Shown here piece by piece: positions 10,737-22,823 of a stretch of 64,000 nt of DNA. Position numbers and translations under genes: made by a program. The DNA is from Dipylidium caninum (lineage: Eukaryota > Platyhelminthes > Cestoda > Cyclophyllidea > Dipylidiidae). Numbering within the stretch: position 1 is the first letter of the stretch; the number at the start of each line of letters is the position of its first letter. The stretch lies in contig QEYB01000377.1 of NCBI GenBank assembly GCA_017562135.1, positions 248,001 to 312,000 of the forward strand, written 5' to 3'. Under the pieces are notes generated by a model that was given only the letters and a program-made list of their open reading frames with translations, searched no databases and had not been told where the DNA came from.

Positions 10737-13700
10737 TTACAACTTTTTTACGATATCGTTGTGTACACTTGTGTACTTGACCCACCGCTGTCCCGAGCTG
10801 ACATGCAGAAGGCGAGTCTTTAGAAGGTTTCGGATGTTCCACAAAGTGGCTCGAATGCTGGAGGTCGGGAGGTTGAAAAAAGAGCGAAGAATTGCGATGT
10901 TGCGATTGAGAAGGAGAACTGCATATCGGTAGGCTGGGTTGTTGCGTTGAGCATACAGCGGGTAACTGTGAGATGGCCAACAGTTCATTAATTACGAGTC
11001 AAATACCACATGGTTAATTTCACCCATTCCCTTTGTTTGCCCTTGTCCATGGACCAAGAAACTAATTTGGCCTTCAGCACAAACAAGCAAAGGTTGAGTA
11101 GGAAAAAATACGATTGTCTCCATAAGTACGTCAAATTGAGGGACTTCACACGGATCAGAAAATCATGCTCACACTGCTGTTGCTAAACAACTGGCGAAGG
11201 TAAACTTTTGCTCTTCTGAGCCATTCATTGAGTTAAACGAAGATAAACTTTTGTCCTTCTAATTTTTCCAGCAGCGATGGAAGCGCATCGCTCTTTTCTC
11301 TACTTCAGTGTCTGGGATGTTTAACAATATGGCCCTAAGGTCGTGAACACCTAACGCCTGCACGGAAGACTCCCGGGATTTATATTGCTGTTGTCAAGAA
11401 AAGTTGTGATGCTAATAAAAATCGAGGCCTACCCAATGTAAAAACAAAACAATGTGATATTCGCTATATCCTCACGCAGCAACGGCTGGTGAATATGAAA
11501 GTCATAATAAGAGCTGAGTTGCCTATTTGCACTTAAAACCTGCTTTCAAGCACACCGCCCTAGATAACAGCTGCCGCCTTGTGTGAGCGCAACCGCTTGC
11601 GTCCCGAATTGTCCTGTATGAAATCCAACGCTAATGTGTTAGAGAGCAGTGAAACTGACCTGTCAACTCGACCCACTTCCAGAGGATCCGCTATCCTCGG
11701 TCGAAAGGAGTCATTTGAGTAAAATACGGTCTCATCCATTGGGTAACGCAGGGGGATGTTCAGTATGGTAGAAAGAAGTCGAAGCAGAGAGGCAACATGT
11801 AGGAGAGCAGCGCAAGCTGTGGGCATTCTGTTTGTGAGATAGAGATCACGCAACGACTGGGAAAGACGATGCCCTCCCTCTCCACCGTCCGCGGAGAGAG
11901 AGGACGACTTCTTGTGCATCAGAGTCCCGTTGCCCACATCAACCCACGAGGCAGGCGCGACCGAAGCAGTGGCGCCCGGAGCTTCGCTCTCCAGGAGTAG
12001 GAAACCACATATGGTTAATAGCTGAAAAAAAATCAGAGTGAGTAATTTGCAAAAAATCAACGTGTGCCAACCGTAACTAACGATATCTACTGAAACTGAA
12101 TAAAAAATGCCATATCCGATGGAAAAGTCAGCCCTGCAACGAAAAAGAGAGTACTCAGAAAAATCCGTGTATGAGGCATCTAAGGTAGATTTGTGATAAT
12201 GATTAAGCTATTAAGGCGGATTCAGTCGAGTAACTTCCAACCTCGTTTGCTCAATTAATAAAGCTTGTACCTGATGGAACAATACGTGAATGTGCACATT
12301 GAGATAGGAAAATGGATAGAGACAGAATAGGTAAAAGGAAAGCAGTAATGAAAGGGTAAAAGAAGGGTGATGGATTGATTGAATGAAAAAATGGGAGGAT
12401 AAAGACGGTGAATTGAAGCAGAATATATGGACGTCAAAGTGAATGCATGGATGGAAAAGCGAACGGACGAAAAGCGAACGGACGATGGAAGGATAGATAG
12501 AATTGGTTGATAGATACAGGATGAATGCATTAAAGACAATCCTGTCCCCGGGCGCAATGCACTACACCATCTATTCTAAAAGCGAACACTATCTGGAAGT
12601 GACATATAACCAGTCAGAAAATGCGCTTAAGCAGATGGCCGATGAAATTTCCATATAGCAAAGTTGGATAAAAGTACTGGGCGGACCCGGTCTCGGCAAA
12701 AAAATCCGATTCTTTGGCTAGTTACGCAGCACTTCTATGTCCTACATTCCTCAAAATACTCGGAAGAAAACCGTAAGACGCTTCAATGATAACGTACTAA
12801 CATTATCCAACGAGGGGACAAATGAATGACAGTGAACGTGGCTCGGGGGATCGGATACCATAGGGAATTTTCAAAACACTGAAAGTGAAGGGTATCATCA
12901 CCAAAAATGTCATACGAAGTAAACCTCGACACGGGTATCGCATAGCAAGAGTTCGTATATGTCTCACATGTGAAAAATTACCCTATCAAATCCACGGGAC
13001 TCTAACCACGGGCAGCAGCGCACTTAGGGTGATTGGAATGTGGCCAGAAAAAGCAGAGTGGTAAAGGAAGAGAGAATTCACTGACGCCCTAGAGGCAAGC
13101 AAGTAGTCCTGAGCGAACATTCCGGTAGACGTCTAAACCGAAGAGTCACATTAATAGATAAAGCGCCATCATATACAGGAGTAAACAAAATCCGAATACG
13201 GTTGATGCAAAAACCGAGTTAAATTTGCTTAACAGTATGAAAGGAAGAGAAATGGTCATAGGAACAGCATTTTCATATACGGTTTTCAACGCTTACATAG
13301 TCAGACGGTCTTGGCACCGCCTTTTCAATTATCGAGGGCTCACCGACAACTTCGATGGGATAGAAAAAAGCCACCTCACTGATCATGTAGTAGCGTCGAA
13401 GAGTACAAAGTTGAAGTAACTTCATCAATTCAACCCTATCGTTTGGCACAAAACGTGAGGAGAATGTAAATTACTTTCTCACTGCAAGACGATCTCGAAT
13501 GTGCTGCGATCTCTTACTACAACTGTCAGATAACACACGTAGCTGATCTTCCTCCTTGTCTAAAGGCAAAAAGTAAATTATTAATGAAGCCTCAATTCAC
13601 CTAACTCTTCCCTCTTCGACTTTATCCTGTTAAGGCTAGAAATTCGGTTGGAAATACGCTGAGTGAGCGTTGAGATGAGAGCTCGTAAATTGGATAAACG

Positions 13701-14540
13701 GATATGAGTGTTATTCAACTTTTCAACCTATGAGGGAAGTGAAAATATGAGTTGGATCATTAAAATTGTCATACCATTCCTATATTATCGCGATATTCTT
13801 CAAGGAATGTGAAAAATTCGTCCTCCAGCTCGGCATATCGGTTTTTTCCGACTTCAATCCTTTGAGAAAGTAGATGAATCCTAAATTATGACCAGTAAAG
13901 ACAAGGAGGGAGATCGTTTATACTGCTTCATTTGTATCATATTGTAGGATTTCTTAATAGGAAAGAACTAAAATAAGTCGATAAGAATGCAGTACGATGC
14001 CATACAGCAGAGGTGACGTCTGCATCATGAATGTATTCGAAAAAAAGTTGGTCACCAAAGCGAAAGATAATCAAATTATTCTTGTGGTCTAAAGGGGAAG
14101 ACTTAAAGTATGACTTCGATAAAATTAAGAGAAACGTACTGTAAGAGGTAATCGTTGAAGAGTTTGAAGATTCACGCATAACGTCAGTACGAAATTCGCT
14201 TCATGAAATTTGTCAGTTAAGAAGAATCGCAAAACGATTGCTAATCAAGGAGTAATAAAAACAATAAAGTAACTTGATGGGACTTCATCGGGCAGATCAG
14301 TTGGGAAAGATTTCGAAAAAACCCAAAATGGTTTCTATGAGTATAAATCGATTGCGAATGTTAAGACATACGTCAAAATTCTGACAGGGTAAGCTTCTGT
14401 AGATAACTGAGGAGATAAAAAAGGAAAAACTTACTTCCACCGTTTTCGCAAGGCGAAATAGTAAAAAAAATAGAACGGAATTGCCCTGAAGTGTTAGGGA
14501 TTGGGGGAAATCGTATTTCTTTCAAATCGAGTAGTGACAT
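10737..14540 (-). CDS. UVRAG: UVRAG/Vps38-like autophagy and endosome protein (5' exons unresolved)
   Basis: Beclin-1-binding subunit of class III PI3-kinase complex II, acting in endosomal sorting and autophagosome maturation. Confident exons in transcript order: 13859-13775, 13727-13601, 13559-13483, 12021-11660, 10965-10737. Phases close from 13727 to the stop. The first three encode a coiled coil (NNTHIRLSNLRALI, KSKREEL, RSQHIRDRLA). The last two carry the C-terminal domain, with LLSTILNIPLRYPM, SYPLYAQ, YAVLLLNRNIAILR and RATLWNIRNLL matching UVRAG block by block. The upstream exons are unclear. A C2-like segment (NNLIIFRFGDQLFFEYIHD) lies near 13970-14125, and a possible first exon starts with the ATG at 14540 (MSLLDLKEIRFPP), but their phases could not be reconciled. 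A missing short exon inside the 12022-13482 intron cannot be excluded. The gene is divergent from RMC1. Confidence 0.82.
12454..12486 (+). repeat. Short tandem duplication in UVRAG intron
   Basis: The block aaaagcgaacggacg occurs twice back to back, inside a degenerate GGAT/GATT-rich stretch (about 12300-12530) within the 12022-13482 intron. Confidence 0.7.
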
Positions 14541-15173
14541 GACTCCAGAGTCTAGGCCAATATGCTGAGACGTAGAAGGAAACAGTTACTTAAAGTGAGC
14601 CCACTTCTATGCCTATACAAATTAACCACAAAGGATATAGTTCACACATGAAATGGGCAATTGTTACAGCAGAAAAGGCAAGAACACAAAATCAAAGGTG
14701 AATAGTTCATTCGAAGTGTCTAAAGGAGTTACATGGTGATTGGTTAACGCAATTTCCAGAAAACTATTGTGCATACAATAGATATACAAAAAATCATATG
14801 TGCCTTGGTAGGAGGGCCGTGTTTAAAACAACAAAACTACAATAACAAGCCTCGGCTGAAAGGCATCCATCAATTCTTCCTCCATATTTATTATGAACCT
14901 TCCCCATCGCTTGTATTTAAATATTTAAACTTGACACAGCCCTATAGAAATACGTGTAAGGTCTGTGCTCTAATTACTACGCTTTCCCATTTGCTAACGG
15001 AGTCGACCTTGTAATATTACGCCCAAGGAAGCAATTTTCCGTGTGATTTTACTCAAACTCTACCGACGTCTAAATCTTCCATCAATAACGGCCCATTCAC
15101 AAGCCTATACGACCTTCCCTCGCCTGGCCTGCGAGTACACTCTATTCACAGTTATTGTTTTTCTGCCGATCTA
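14541..15173. promoter_or_regulatory. Divergent interval between UVRAG-like gene and RMC1
   Basis: About 0.63 kb separates the tentative UVRAG start from the RMC1 start codon, with transcription going outward on both sides. No coding sequence is recognisable. It is a candidate bidirectional promoter. The exact left boundary depends on the unresolved UVRAG 5' exon. Confidence 0.45.
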
Positions 15174-18100
15174 ATGGTACCTTTCGCGTCCCTCTGCGCG
15201 AATCCTCTTGTCTTTGAGCCCATCAGCACTATGAATAGCGTCTTTTACGACCCCGCTAATAATCAGGTAATGTCCATGATTAGTTTTGTCTTGTAACAAC
15301 ATTCAAAATTTTTGAATTGGCAAATAATTTTTTGATTTCTCCCCTGTAAATTTCATTTGATTGAAGTATATGAGGTTTGCCTTCCTCAGGTGTTTACCCT
15401 CCGAGCCAGGGGTGCCATGGGAGTGAATGTTAAATCTTTAGAATCACCCCAGACATCCAATTTCCGGTAAGTCTCTATTGCTTCTTCAGGCTTAGTGTTT
15501 TATTCGATAAATCCCAGCTTATTCTGTTCTTTCACAGGATCAATGACAAGGGAGAAGTTCTATCTATTAAATTTGACCCAACGAATACTATTTTGAGCTT
15601 ACAGCGGAAACGCAACTGTGTTGATTTTATAAACTTTGAAAACGGTCGTCCGGAAGACACAGAATACTCTCAAACATCTAAGGCATGTTTGAATTCTCTT
15701 ACTTCAACCTTTTTTTTACTGTTCTTCTGAAGGATTTACTTTTTTAGAAGCCGAATTCTATGATATTTGGTTTCGTCTGGTCCAGATTAAAGGAAATTAT
15801 TTTTATCACAAATGAGGGTTTTGAACTGTACCAGGTGACTAATAATTTTTACTCATAAATTATTTTTATCCTTTTTAAATCCAACTGACTCATTTTTTCA
15901 CTACAGGTTCATCCTGATAACCACAGCATCCACACGCTCAAGCATGGTAGCGTCCAGACACTCTGGTATGCCTGGGATCCGCTTAACAAAGTTCTCCTTC
16001 TCTCAACCGGCGATGCCGGGAACCGATTGCACGTAACTTCCTTTGAGAACGTAAGATGTTAATTCTTTTTATCAAGAATAAACGTCCAATAATGCAGATT
16101 TTTACTTTCAGTAGCTTCATTCGTTGCTCCCAACATTCTCTTTTGCGTCTCTGTGATGCCTCATTTCCCCATTGATTGTTAACGGAAGCATCGTGTTTAA
16201 GTTGTTTGTTGTCTCATATAAGCACCACTCTCTACAATCTCGCGTCACTTTCTTATCAAGGCAACATATCCGAATTTCTTAAAAAATAGAAAATGATTTG
16301 TAACCCTGTTCGGATAATAAACCGACATCACAATCCGATTGGTCAGATCAGCCACCTCGTCATTTTTCGCCTATCTCCTAGGGTCTCGTCACCAAATACT
16401 CGAGTTTTGAAGTTCCCGAAGAGGAGATTCTACCTCCGTCACTATCCCAGACTTCTAAGTCATCCTCTAAACCCTACAAGACCAAACGTCTTCAACAGAA
16501 GAACTGCCTTCTCGCTAATCTGTAAGTCTTCTTTGGTGAGGAGTTAAAGGGGCGACAGGTCTAGTCCCAGTTCTGCTGCTAGGCTGCTCAGCACTGGATT
16601 TGGGACTTAAGCATAAACTCGAAATGTCATTGGTTAGTTAATGGGCGGAGTTTTTCTTTTCATTTAGTTACGGCCAGCTCTACGCTTGCATCTTATCCCT
16701 CGGTTCGGAGGTTGGTGTTCAACTGGTGCTCTATCAGTTGATGAGGTTAGCCCTTTCTGTAACGCTTCTTCCACTTTCTCACAACCTCCGCTTCCTCTTC
16801 TGCTCTCTAATTTGACCAATTTTTCATTCCCCCATCCAGAAGGGGCCCTGTACGTCGACGGCACATTTTAGTCGTACCGGAGGTGGGCTGCATCGCGGTG
16901 AACTACGTGCGCGACTTAGTTCTCGTCCACCACCAACACTCTCGCACCACCCTCGCATACGATATCGCATCGGCAGGCGTGAATGCCTTCGCTTCTGTCG
17001 CTGCGGCTGCTCCCATAAAGGAGGAATCGGGGGAAGGCAATAGTCCGCGATATCACTATCCCATTCTTCCACCCGTCTCCTTATCTGAAGTGAGCATTCC
17101 TTGCAAAAGTACGTTTTAAGGATGTCTGTGTTTATCCTCTCTATCTACAGTATGAATCAGTACAGTCCTTTAGTGGATTCACTTAAATATAGAAAATTGG
17201 ATGGATTTTTTTACATTCTAAATTTTTTTCTAGGTAAATACGTCTTCTTAATAAATTTTAGCCATACCGGCGCTTTCGGTTGAACGGAGCGTTGAATTCA
17301 GCACACCATTGTGTATCCTTTTAAGGAAATTATACCACTTTGATGTATATTATTAACATACCTTCAAATTTATGCCCTTTAACCGCCACTTTATGAAGAC
17401 GCGCCCTCGTGGATCGTGTTTCCTCCAAACGTCGTTATTGACGGAAGTCTAGGTAAGGTTTTATCTCGCAACCTTCATCATTTCTCAATTTATTTACTTA
17501 TTTAGGATGTCTATGGACGGTGGACGTTAATTTAGAAGCCTTCACGAAATTAATTACTGATCCAGTAAGTCTACAAATGTCCATCACTCGATGTCCTTTT
17601 ACTCGGTCTCCGATTGGAACTTGAATAGCGAAATTACATTTAGTAATTTTAAGGCTGCTGATTTATAATGCTTTGAATGATTATCATTTTGGGCGTACTT
17701 TGACGAAATGACCGAACTTTCTGAGTGGGAAATTGGGTTGGGGTTCAGGAATTTCGCTTTTACATTACAGTCAATTTGCGATCCTTTCGCGACCATTAGC
17801 ATAAATTCGTGTTTGTCAAATCCTTAAATAAAGAATTTCCCCATCGTCATGGAGTTGATCTCGCTCCTCTCTGGACGATGATCTGCCTCACGAACCTAAT
17901 GGTTACATGGCACTATGGGCCGAAGAAAAGGTTTATTTTGCCTAATCACCTTTTTCACTTCTTCGTAACCTGCCATTCCTGACCAACAAGATCCCATCTC
18001 CAATGTTATTTAAGAAGTCGGTCGCTTATCAAAATCGAGTTTTTTCCTCTTACGTGATTGGACCTTTTAGATCATCCTCGTTGATTGCCTCTTAAACCGA

Positions 18101-21100
18101 CCGGGTGCCAAGCCAGTTTTACGAGGTTACTGTCAAGAGATGGTAGAGAAGCTTGGCCAAACCGTCTCGAACAGGTCGGAGGAGGTATCTTGGCTGCCTA
18201 GTAAAGAAGGCTCCCTGACAAAACTATTGGAAGTTATCCGCCACTTACTATCACGATTTGCGAGCATACAGAAAAGTGCGAAGAGAACTTCGAAATTTTC
18301 CCATTTTGATCACTCAGATTCATATGCCGAAGATAAAGGTCAGGTTGGTGGTTTTGTTATTTTATTCCGCCATCCACACACACGCATTCCGATTAAAGCT
18401 GTGACTGCTTGAGCTATAAATTTATTTCTGCTTTTCTTTTAACATCAGGCAAGCTTGTCTCCGAAATCTATATGTCGACCCTATCAACAGCCTCTTGTCT
18501 TCTCCCCTGATGACGTCTTCGAGACTATGTTCGCCCCGCTCGCATCCCATTCCCACGATGTGCGTTGTATTGTTGCTTTTAATGTCTGTTTACAAAACTT
18601 AGTGTTTTTAATTATATTTCTTATTCTCATCATGTCTATGGTGACTTTTTCTTCTTCTAGAACCCCAAAATTCACAAAGTTCTTTCTCATCTCATTCTAC
18701 ATTACATAAACGAGTTGAAGACTCATGGTCTTTTTGTCGATGTGAGTTTCTCTTAGTTTGCCTTGCTTCATTTTGGTTTTCATTGGTCATTGTCAATTGT
18801 GTTACACCTTGGGAAGGTAAGTGTCCGGTAGCAAGAGAAAGTCTTGAACTCGTTCTTGTTGGGACGGCTTCGCTAGATAGCTGTCATTTTCCATAAGCTT
18901 GGCCTGGAGAAATGCTTATGGTAACAGCCGACGCCGTCGTTTCACTTTTTCACTTTTCATTGTCATAATCGGGCCACTTTCTCGATTAACTCGTCCAGTT
19001 ACGGGAATGTTGGGTATTTGAAAATTCATTTTTCTTATTTGCCACAAATAAATAAAAACCTGCCCTTTCGACACTCGTGGATCTTATGGTTTTATAGTCT
19101 TTTACCGATTAAGCTACTTTATCGTTTTTCCTTGTTGCAGACGGTGTGAAAATGCTTCATTGGCATTCGCGTTTTAGCCTTTGTCCAATTCTACCCCCAC
19201 CCTGGTGCTAATTTCCTTATTTAAGTAGTATTTGCAATACACCTTGATGAGTTCATATTCTTTTGTCTTTCTTACCTAGCCAATGTTCTACACCCTGCTA
19301 ATGAAAAGCCTAATCGCCTCTGAAGACTTTACTCGTCTTTTTCATCTCCTTCGCTCAGGTGTCATCATTGACTCAACGGAAATCGTGAGTTCCTTGCTCC
19401 CTTCCCTGCCCTCTTCCGAATCCGCATTACTTTTTCACCTTTCCTTTAACTAAGTGGCATAGTGTGTTTATTATTGAGCGTTATGATAACTCCAGTGAAA
19501 TAATTGACAGAATGACCGAACGATTGGGTGTTCTTGCGAAAGAGTGGAAGTCGGAAAAGGAGTGGATGATGTGAGAATATGCAGGAACCTGGCGCACTAA
19601 ATGGGCGCTGACATGAGTAGGTACCTGGGCGAGTGGCTGCACCGCTCTCCGTCCATCACTGCTCGGTGAACGGGATGTCCCATCATCAATCCTCTTAGTC
19701 CACCGCTGCCACCACCATCTCACCTTCAAGTCTCCTTTTCCCTAGGCCAACCATCTCCTCTCCATTGAGTCCGCATTCCCTCCGGCCGGCCAATTAGCCA
19801 TCGACATGCTTCAGGTTAATTTTCACCTCTTCTTTTCTCTCATCAGCTTTTTTTCTCCGATCAGCTTTTTTTCTCCGACCTCTAAATATCGTTTTTATTG
19901 TCCGATTATCGAACCAAAGAAGCGCCAATGATTTTCGCTCGATGCTTACCTAGGACTGTCATCGTTCTGTCGTGGATCATTTAGTTTAAGTAAACCCTTT
20001 GTGTTTGGAGTCACTTTATCTCAATTGTGCGGAGAGAGGGCGCTCATTCTATCTGCATCACCCTTTGGCCTTCGTCTTCCGTCCACAAAACTATCTCTAA
20101 TTCACAATCTGCGCCTCATGAGAATTAGGTGAATTCCAGTCGTGGAGGTATTTGTTAAAAAAATCAGCTGATTTTATTGGAGTAAGTTAAAATACAAGTT
20201 CATTGTTGTCTCGTGAGTTGACACGCGTGTTTACTACAGTGTGAAGACTGATGTTACACCTTGAAGCCTCCTCACTTCTCATTGTATCCGCTCTCAGTTT
20301 CCTGTGGACATCTCGCTAATTGGGGCATGCGACAACCACCTTTTGCTTACCCTCGCTTACGTTAAACACTCAACGTTTTCTGGTGTCTTGTTGGACGTTC
20401 ACGTCAGCTCTCCTACCGATGATAAGACGGCTTTTTGTACCCGTAGAATTGCGCGTGTGCATGAACAGTCGGTTGAAGTTACAGTGTCGAGTATTCCTTT
20501 ACTTCGGCTTATACGAGACATGGACAAGCGTGGTCTCTGATCCATTTCTCAATCACTAACGTGGGTGTTGCTTTGAGTTGTGTTTTGTTACATTTGGTGG
20601 TCCTCCATTTTTAGTAGCCTTGGTAAAGGCCTCTTTCGTTTGACTACTTTATTGCTCTTGTTTGTTTGTTTTTAGCGCTTGGCCACCTCAAACGAGAGCA
20701 TTATCGAGGTATTTTTGGCTAAAAGGGATCCCATCGCAGCATTGAGGTTAGTGTCGTCTTCTGTACCGCTGAGCGAATCGCCAATTCCATCAGCGCGCTC
20801 TCTTTTGGATGAGTTTTTTTAGGATTCTGTGTAGTCTACTCCCCGAAATTTCTAATTATTAGGGCTTAAACTTTTTTACCCTATCAATTTCGGGTTTGCC
20901 CTTCTTGAATGCAAGTTTTCGGCGTTGAGCGTTATTTAATTCAGAGAACATTCCACTTCTCACTCCGTGACAAAATCGGTTGGTGTAATATTGTCAAATG
21001 TGGTCATTGTTCATCTGTTTCATAAACCTATTCCCAACTGCTCATCTGTTTCTGGGCACCGGTGGTGACCAAAGACGGAGATGCGTGTGCTGGTTCACGC

Positions 21101-21633
21101 TTTCAACCAATTTTTACATTATGGCGTAAAATCGCTCAAGCAAAAATGATGATTCAGGTAGACTAAGTGGCCCCACTGGATGACTTTTCCTTTCCGTAAG
21201 GTTTTGCAAGGACCACAGAGAGTTGCTGGCTCTGTCGGAGATACCGCGCAAGGTTGTGGACGCCGCTAAATTCTGCGACGATCCAATGATCTTCTACTCA
21301 GTTTTCCGCTTCTTCGAACGTGCTGCTTCTCTCCCTTGCCCTCTCATCCAGGGTACTTCTTCCTAGCCTGTTTAAAATGACCTCTCCTGTCCACTTCATC
21401 CTGATTGGCTATTCTTGATTGCGTTAACCAATCAGGTTTTTGCTCTAATTTTACTGTTCATTGGTTCTATTTCACCCTAGTGCTTACAAGTGTGGTTTTT
21501 TTAATACTACCATTTACTCTTGGCTACTCATTATCTTTACTCATCTTTCCTGTTTATAGATCCAAAATTGCGACCTTATGTTGCACATTTCTCAAGTCTG
21601 TTCGGTCCTTGCAATCTCCTCAATGACGCCTGA
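15174..21633 (+). CDS. RMC1: RMC1 (regulator of MON1-CCZ1; C18orf8/Mic1)
   Basis: Third subunit of the metazoan Mon1-Ccz1 complex, the Rab7 exchange factor of late endosomes and autophagosomes. Twenty exons: 15174-15266, 15390-15466, 15538-15682, 15748-15834, 15907-16050, 16382-16521, 16668-16745, 16840-17089, 17151-17172, 17262-17312, 17399-17452, 17506-17564, 18071-18343, 18449-18559, 18661-18741, 19280-19384, 19746-19814, 20676-20746, 21201-21352, 21560-21633. They sum to 2136 nt, giving 711 residues, and every phase closes. N-terminal propeller marks: NSVFYDPANNQ, DKGEVLSIKF, EIIFITNEGFELYQ, YGQLYA, DLVLVHHQHS, PSWIVFPPNVVI. C-terminal Mic1 domain marks: LLSIESAFPPAGQLAIDMLQ, RLATSNESIIEVFLAKRDP, VDAAKFCDDPMIFYSVFRFF. 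Exon 9 is only 22 nt, and the intron after exon 3 appears to be GC-AG. Human RMC1 is slightly shorter, near 657 residues. Confidence 0.93.
19843..19878 (+). repeat. Perfect 18-bp tandem duplication
   Basis: The unit tcagctttttttctccga is repeated exactly once, head to tail, in the RMC1 intron after 19814. Perfect identity suggests a recent slippage event. Confidence 0.9.
21400..21436. repeat. Inverted repeat built on CCAAT/ATTGG
   Basis: cctgattgg (21400-21408) and its exact reverse complement ccaatcagg (21428-21436) are separated by 19 bp in the last RMC1 intron. A third ATTGG follows at 21459-21463. Confidence 0.75.
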
Positions 21634-22823
21634 GATATCCACCCCCGGTTGATTTCTGCTTTTCTACTCATTTCCCTCCCTCCTTCATGCCTCGTGTGAA
21701 TATTGTTTTGTGTGTAATCATTGAAGAATGTGATTTTTTCACTTATTTTCGACTTTATTTTCAGCGCTTAGTCTCGGGTATGTGCGATACCATCCGGGTT
21801 CACAGTAAATGGTGAATTTGAGTGCTCTCTCTAACTTGAAAATTTGCTTATTGTGTCCGTGTCAGATACTCTAACTGGTCCACAAGACACGGTAGCCATT
21901 TCAGTGGTATTTCAGGAAATATTTCACAAATATTGGTGGAGGGGTAACTGGCCTGTGATTCGTTCTACCAGTCAAGATTGTTGTAACTGTTGGCCACGTA
22001 CGACCGACACATCTCTGCAGTCCGTTTCCTAGCAGGAAGTCTTCACGGACGTCTCCGCGTTGCCTACGTTTTGGACTCTACGATCAGTATTGTGAGAGCG
22101 CTGGACTCCGTAAGATCGCTGTGATTGTCTCTACGTCGACTTACGGGTGCGTTGATCGCAATGGTAATGAATTTGATTAGTACGTCCCCCTTACCCAGTC
22201 GTAGCTTATTCGTGTGCTGAAAATGTCGGATTTTGGCAGTAAGTGAATTAAAACACGGTGATCGCGAGACCAATGGACCACAGACGTTAGACACATTTGA
22301 ATGTGGAGGCTCGTTGACTTAGCTCACCTGGGGAAGACTAGGATGCGGTGGCCTTTTGGGTTACTGCACAAAACGACCCCATTCTGTTCGAGGGGAAAGT
22401 TCCTCACCTCTCGCCTGCCTTAGTCGGTAATTCGTTTGCCCCGTAACCTCAGTCACACCAGTCGGTCTCCTCGTTGCACGCAAATGAATACGCAAATTTC
22501 GAGCAGAGACAGAGAAGCCAAATGCTGTTCCGCTAATCAGTCTGCCACTTGCAATTCAGCTTTTCCCCTCTGTCATTACCAATTAAAGTTCTCTCGCCAT
22601 TGCGTTTGTACTACGCTTGGGGTCACATTTGACAAATCCCGTCACACACAAACACACGCGCCTACCTTCCTTCCTCTCCTCTAACCCTGACAGAAACCCA
22701 GGCACGTGTGTCACTTAGCGACGTGTTTATTACCCTCCTAGTAATACTTAAATCTACAAGCTGACGAAGAAACGGGAACGGTGCGGAGGGCGATGGCGGC
22801 GGGTGGGGTTGAGGGTGAGCGAT
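21634..22823. other. Convergent intergenic region, RMC1 / channel A
   Basis: This stretch holds the 3' flanks of two convergent genes. No supported coding sequence was found. The only clear signal is a minus-strand poly(A) hexamer at 22726-22731. Confidence 0.6.
22726..22731 (-). terminator. Poly(A) signal AATAAA for channel A
   Basis: AATAAA on the minus strand (TTTATT on plus), 93 nt downstream of the stop codon of the channel gene at 22824. Confidence 0.55.

Noticed and set aside
14281..14540. First two UVRAG exons
   Set aside because: Two alternative frames each gave plausible C2-like text, but the intron phases did not agree, so I did not assign exact boundaries.
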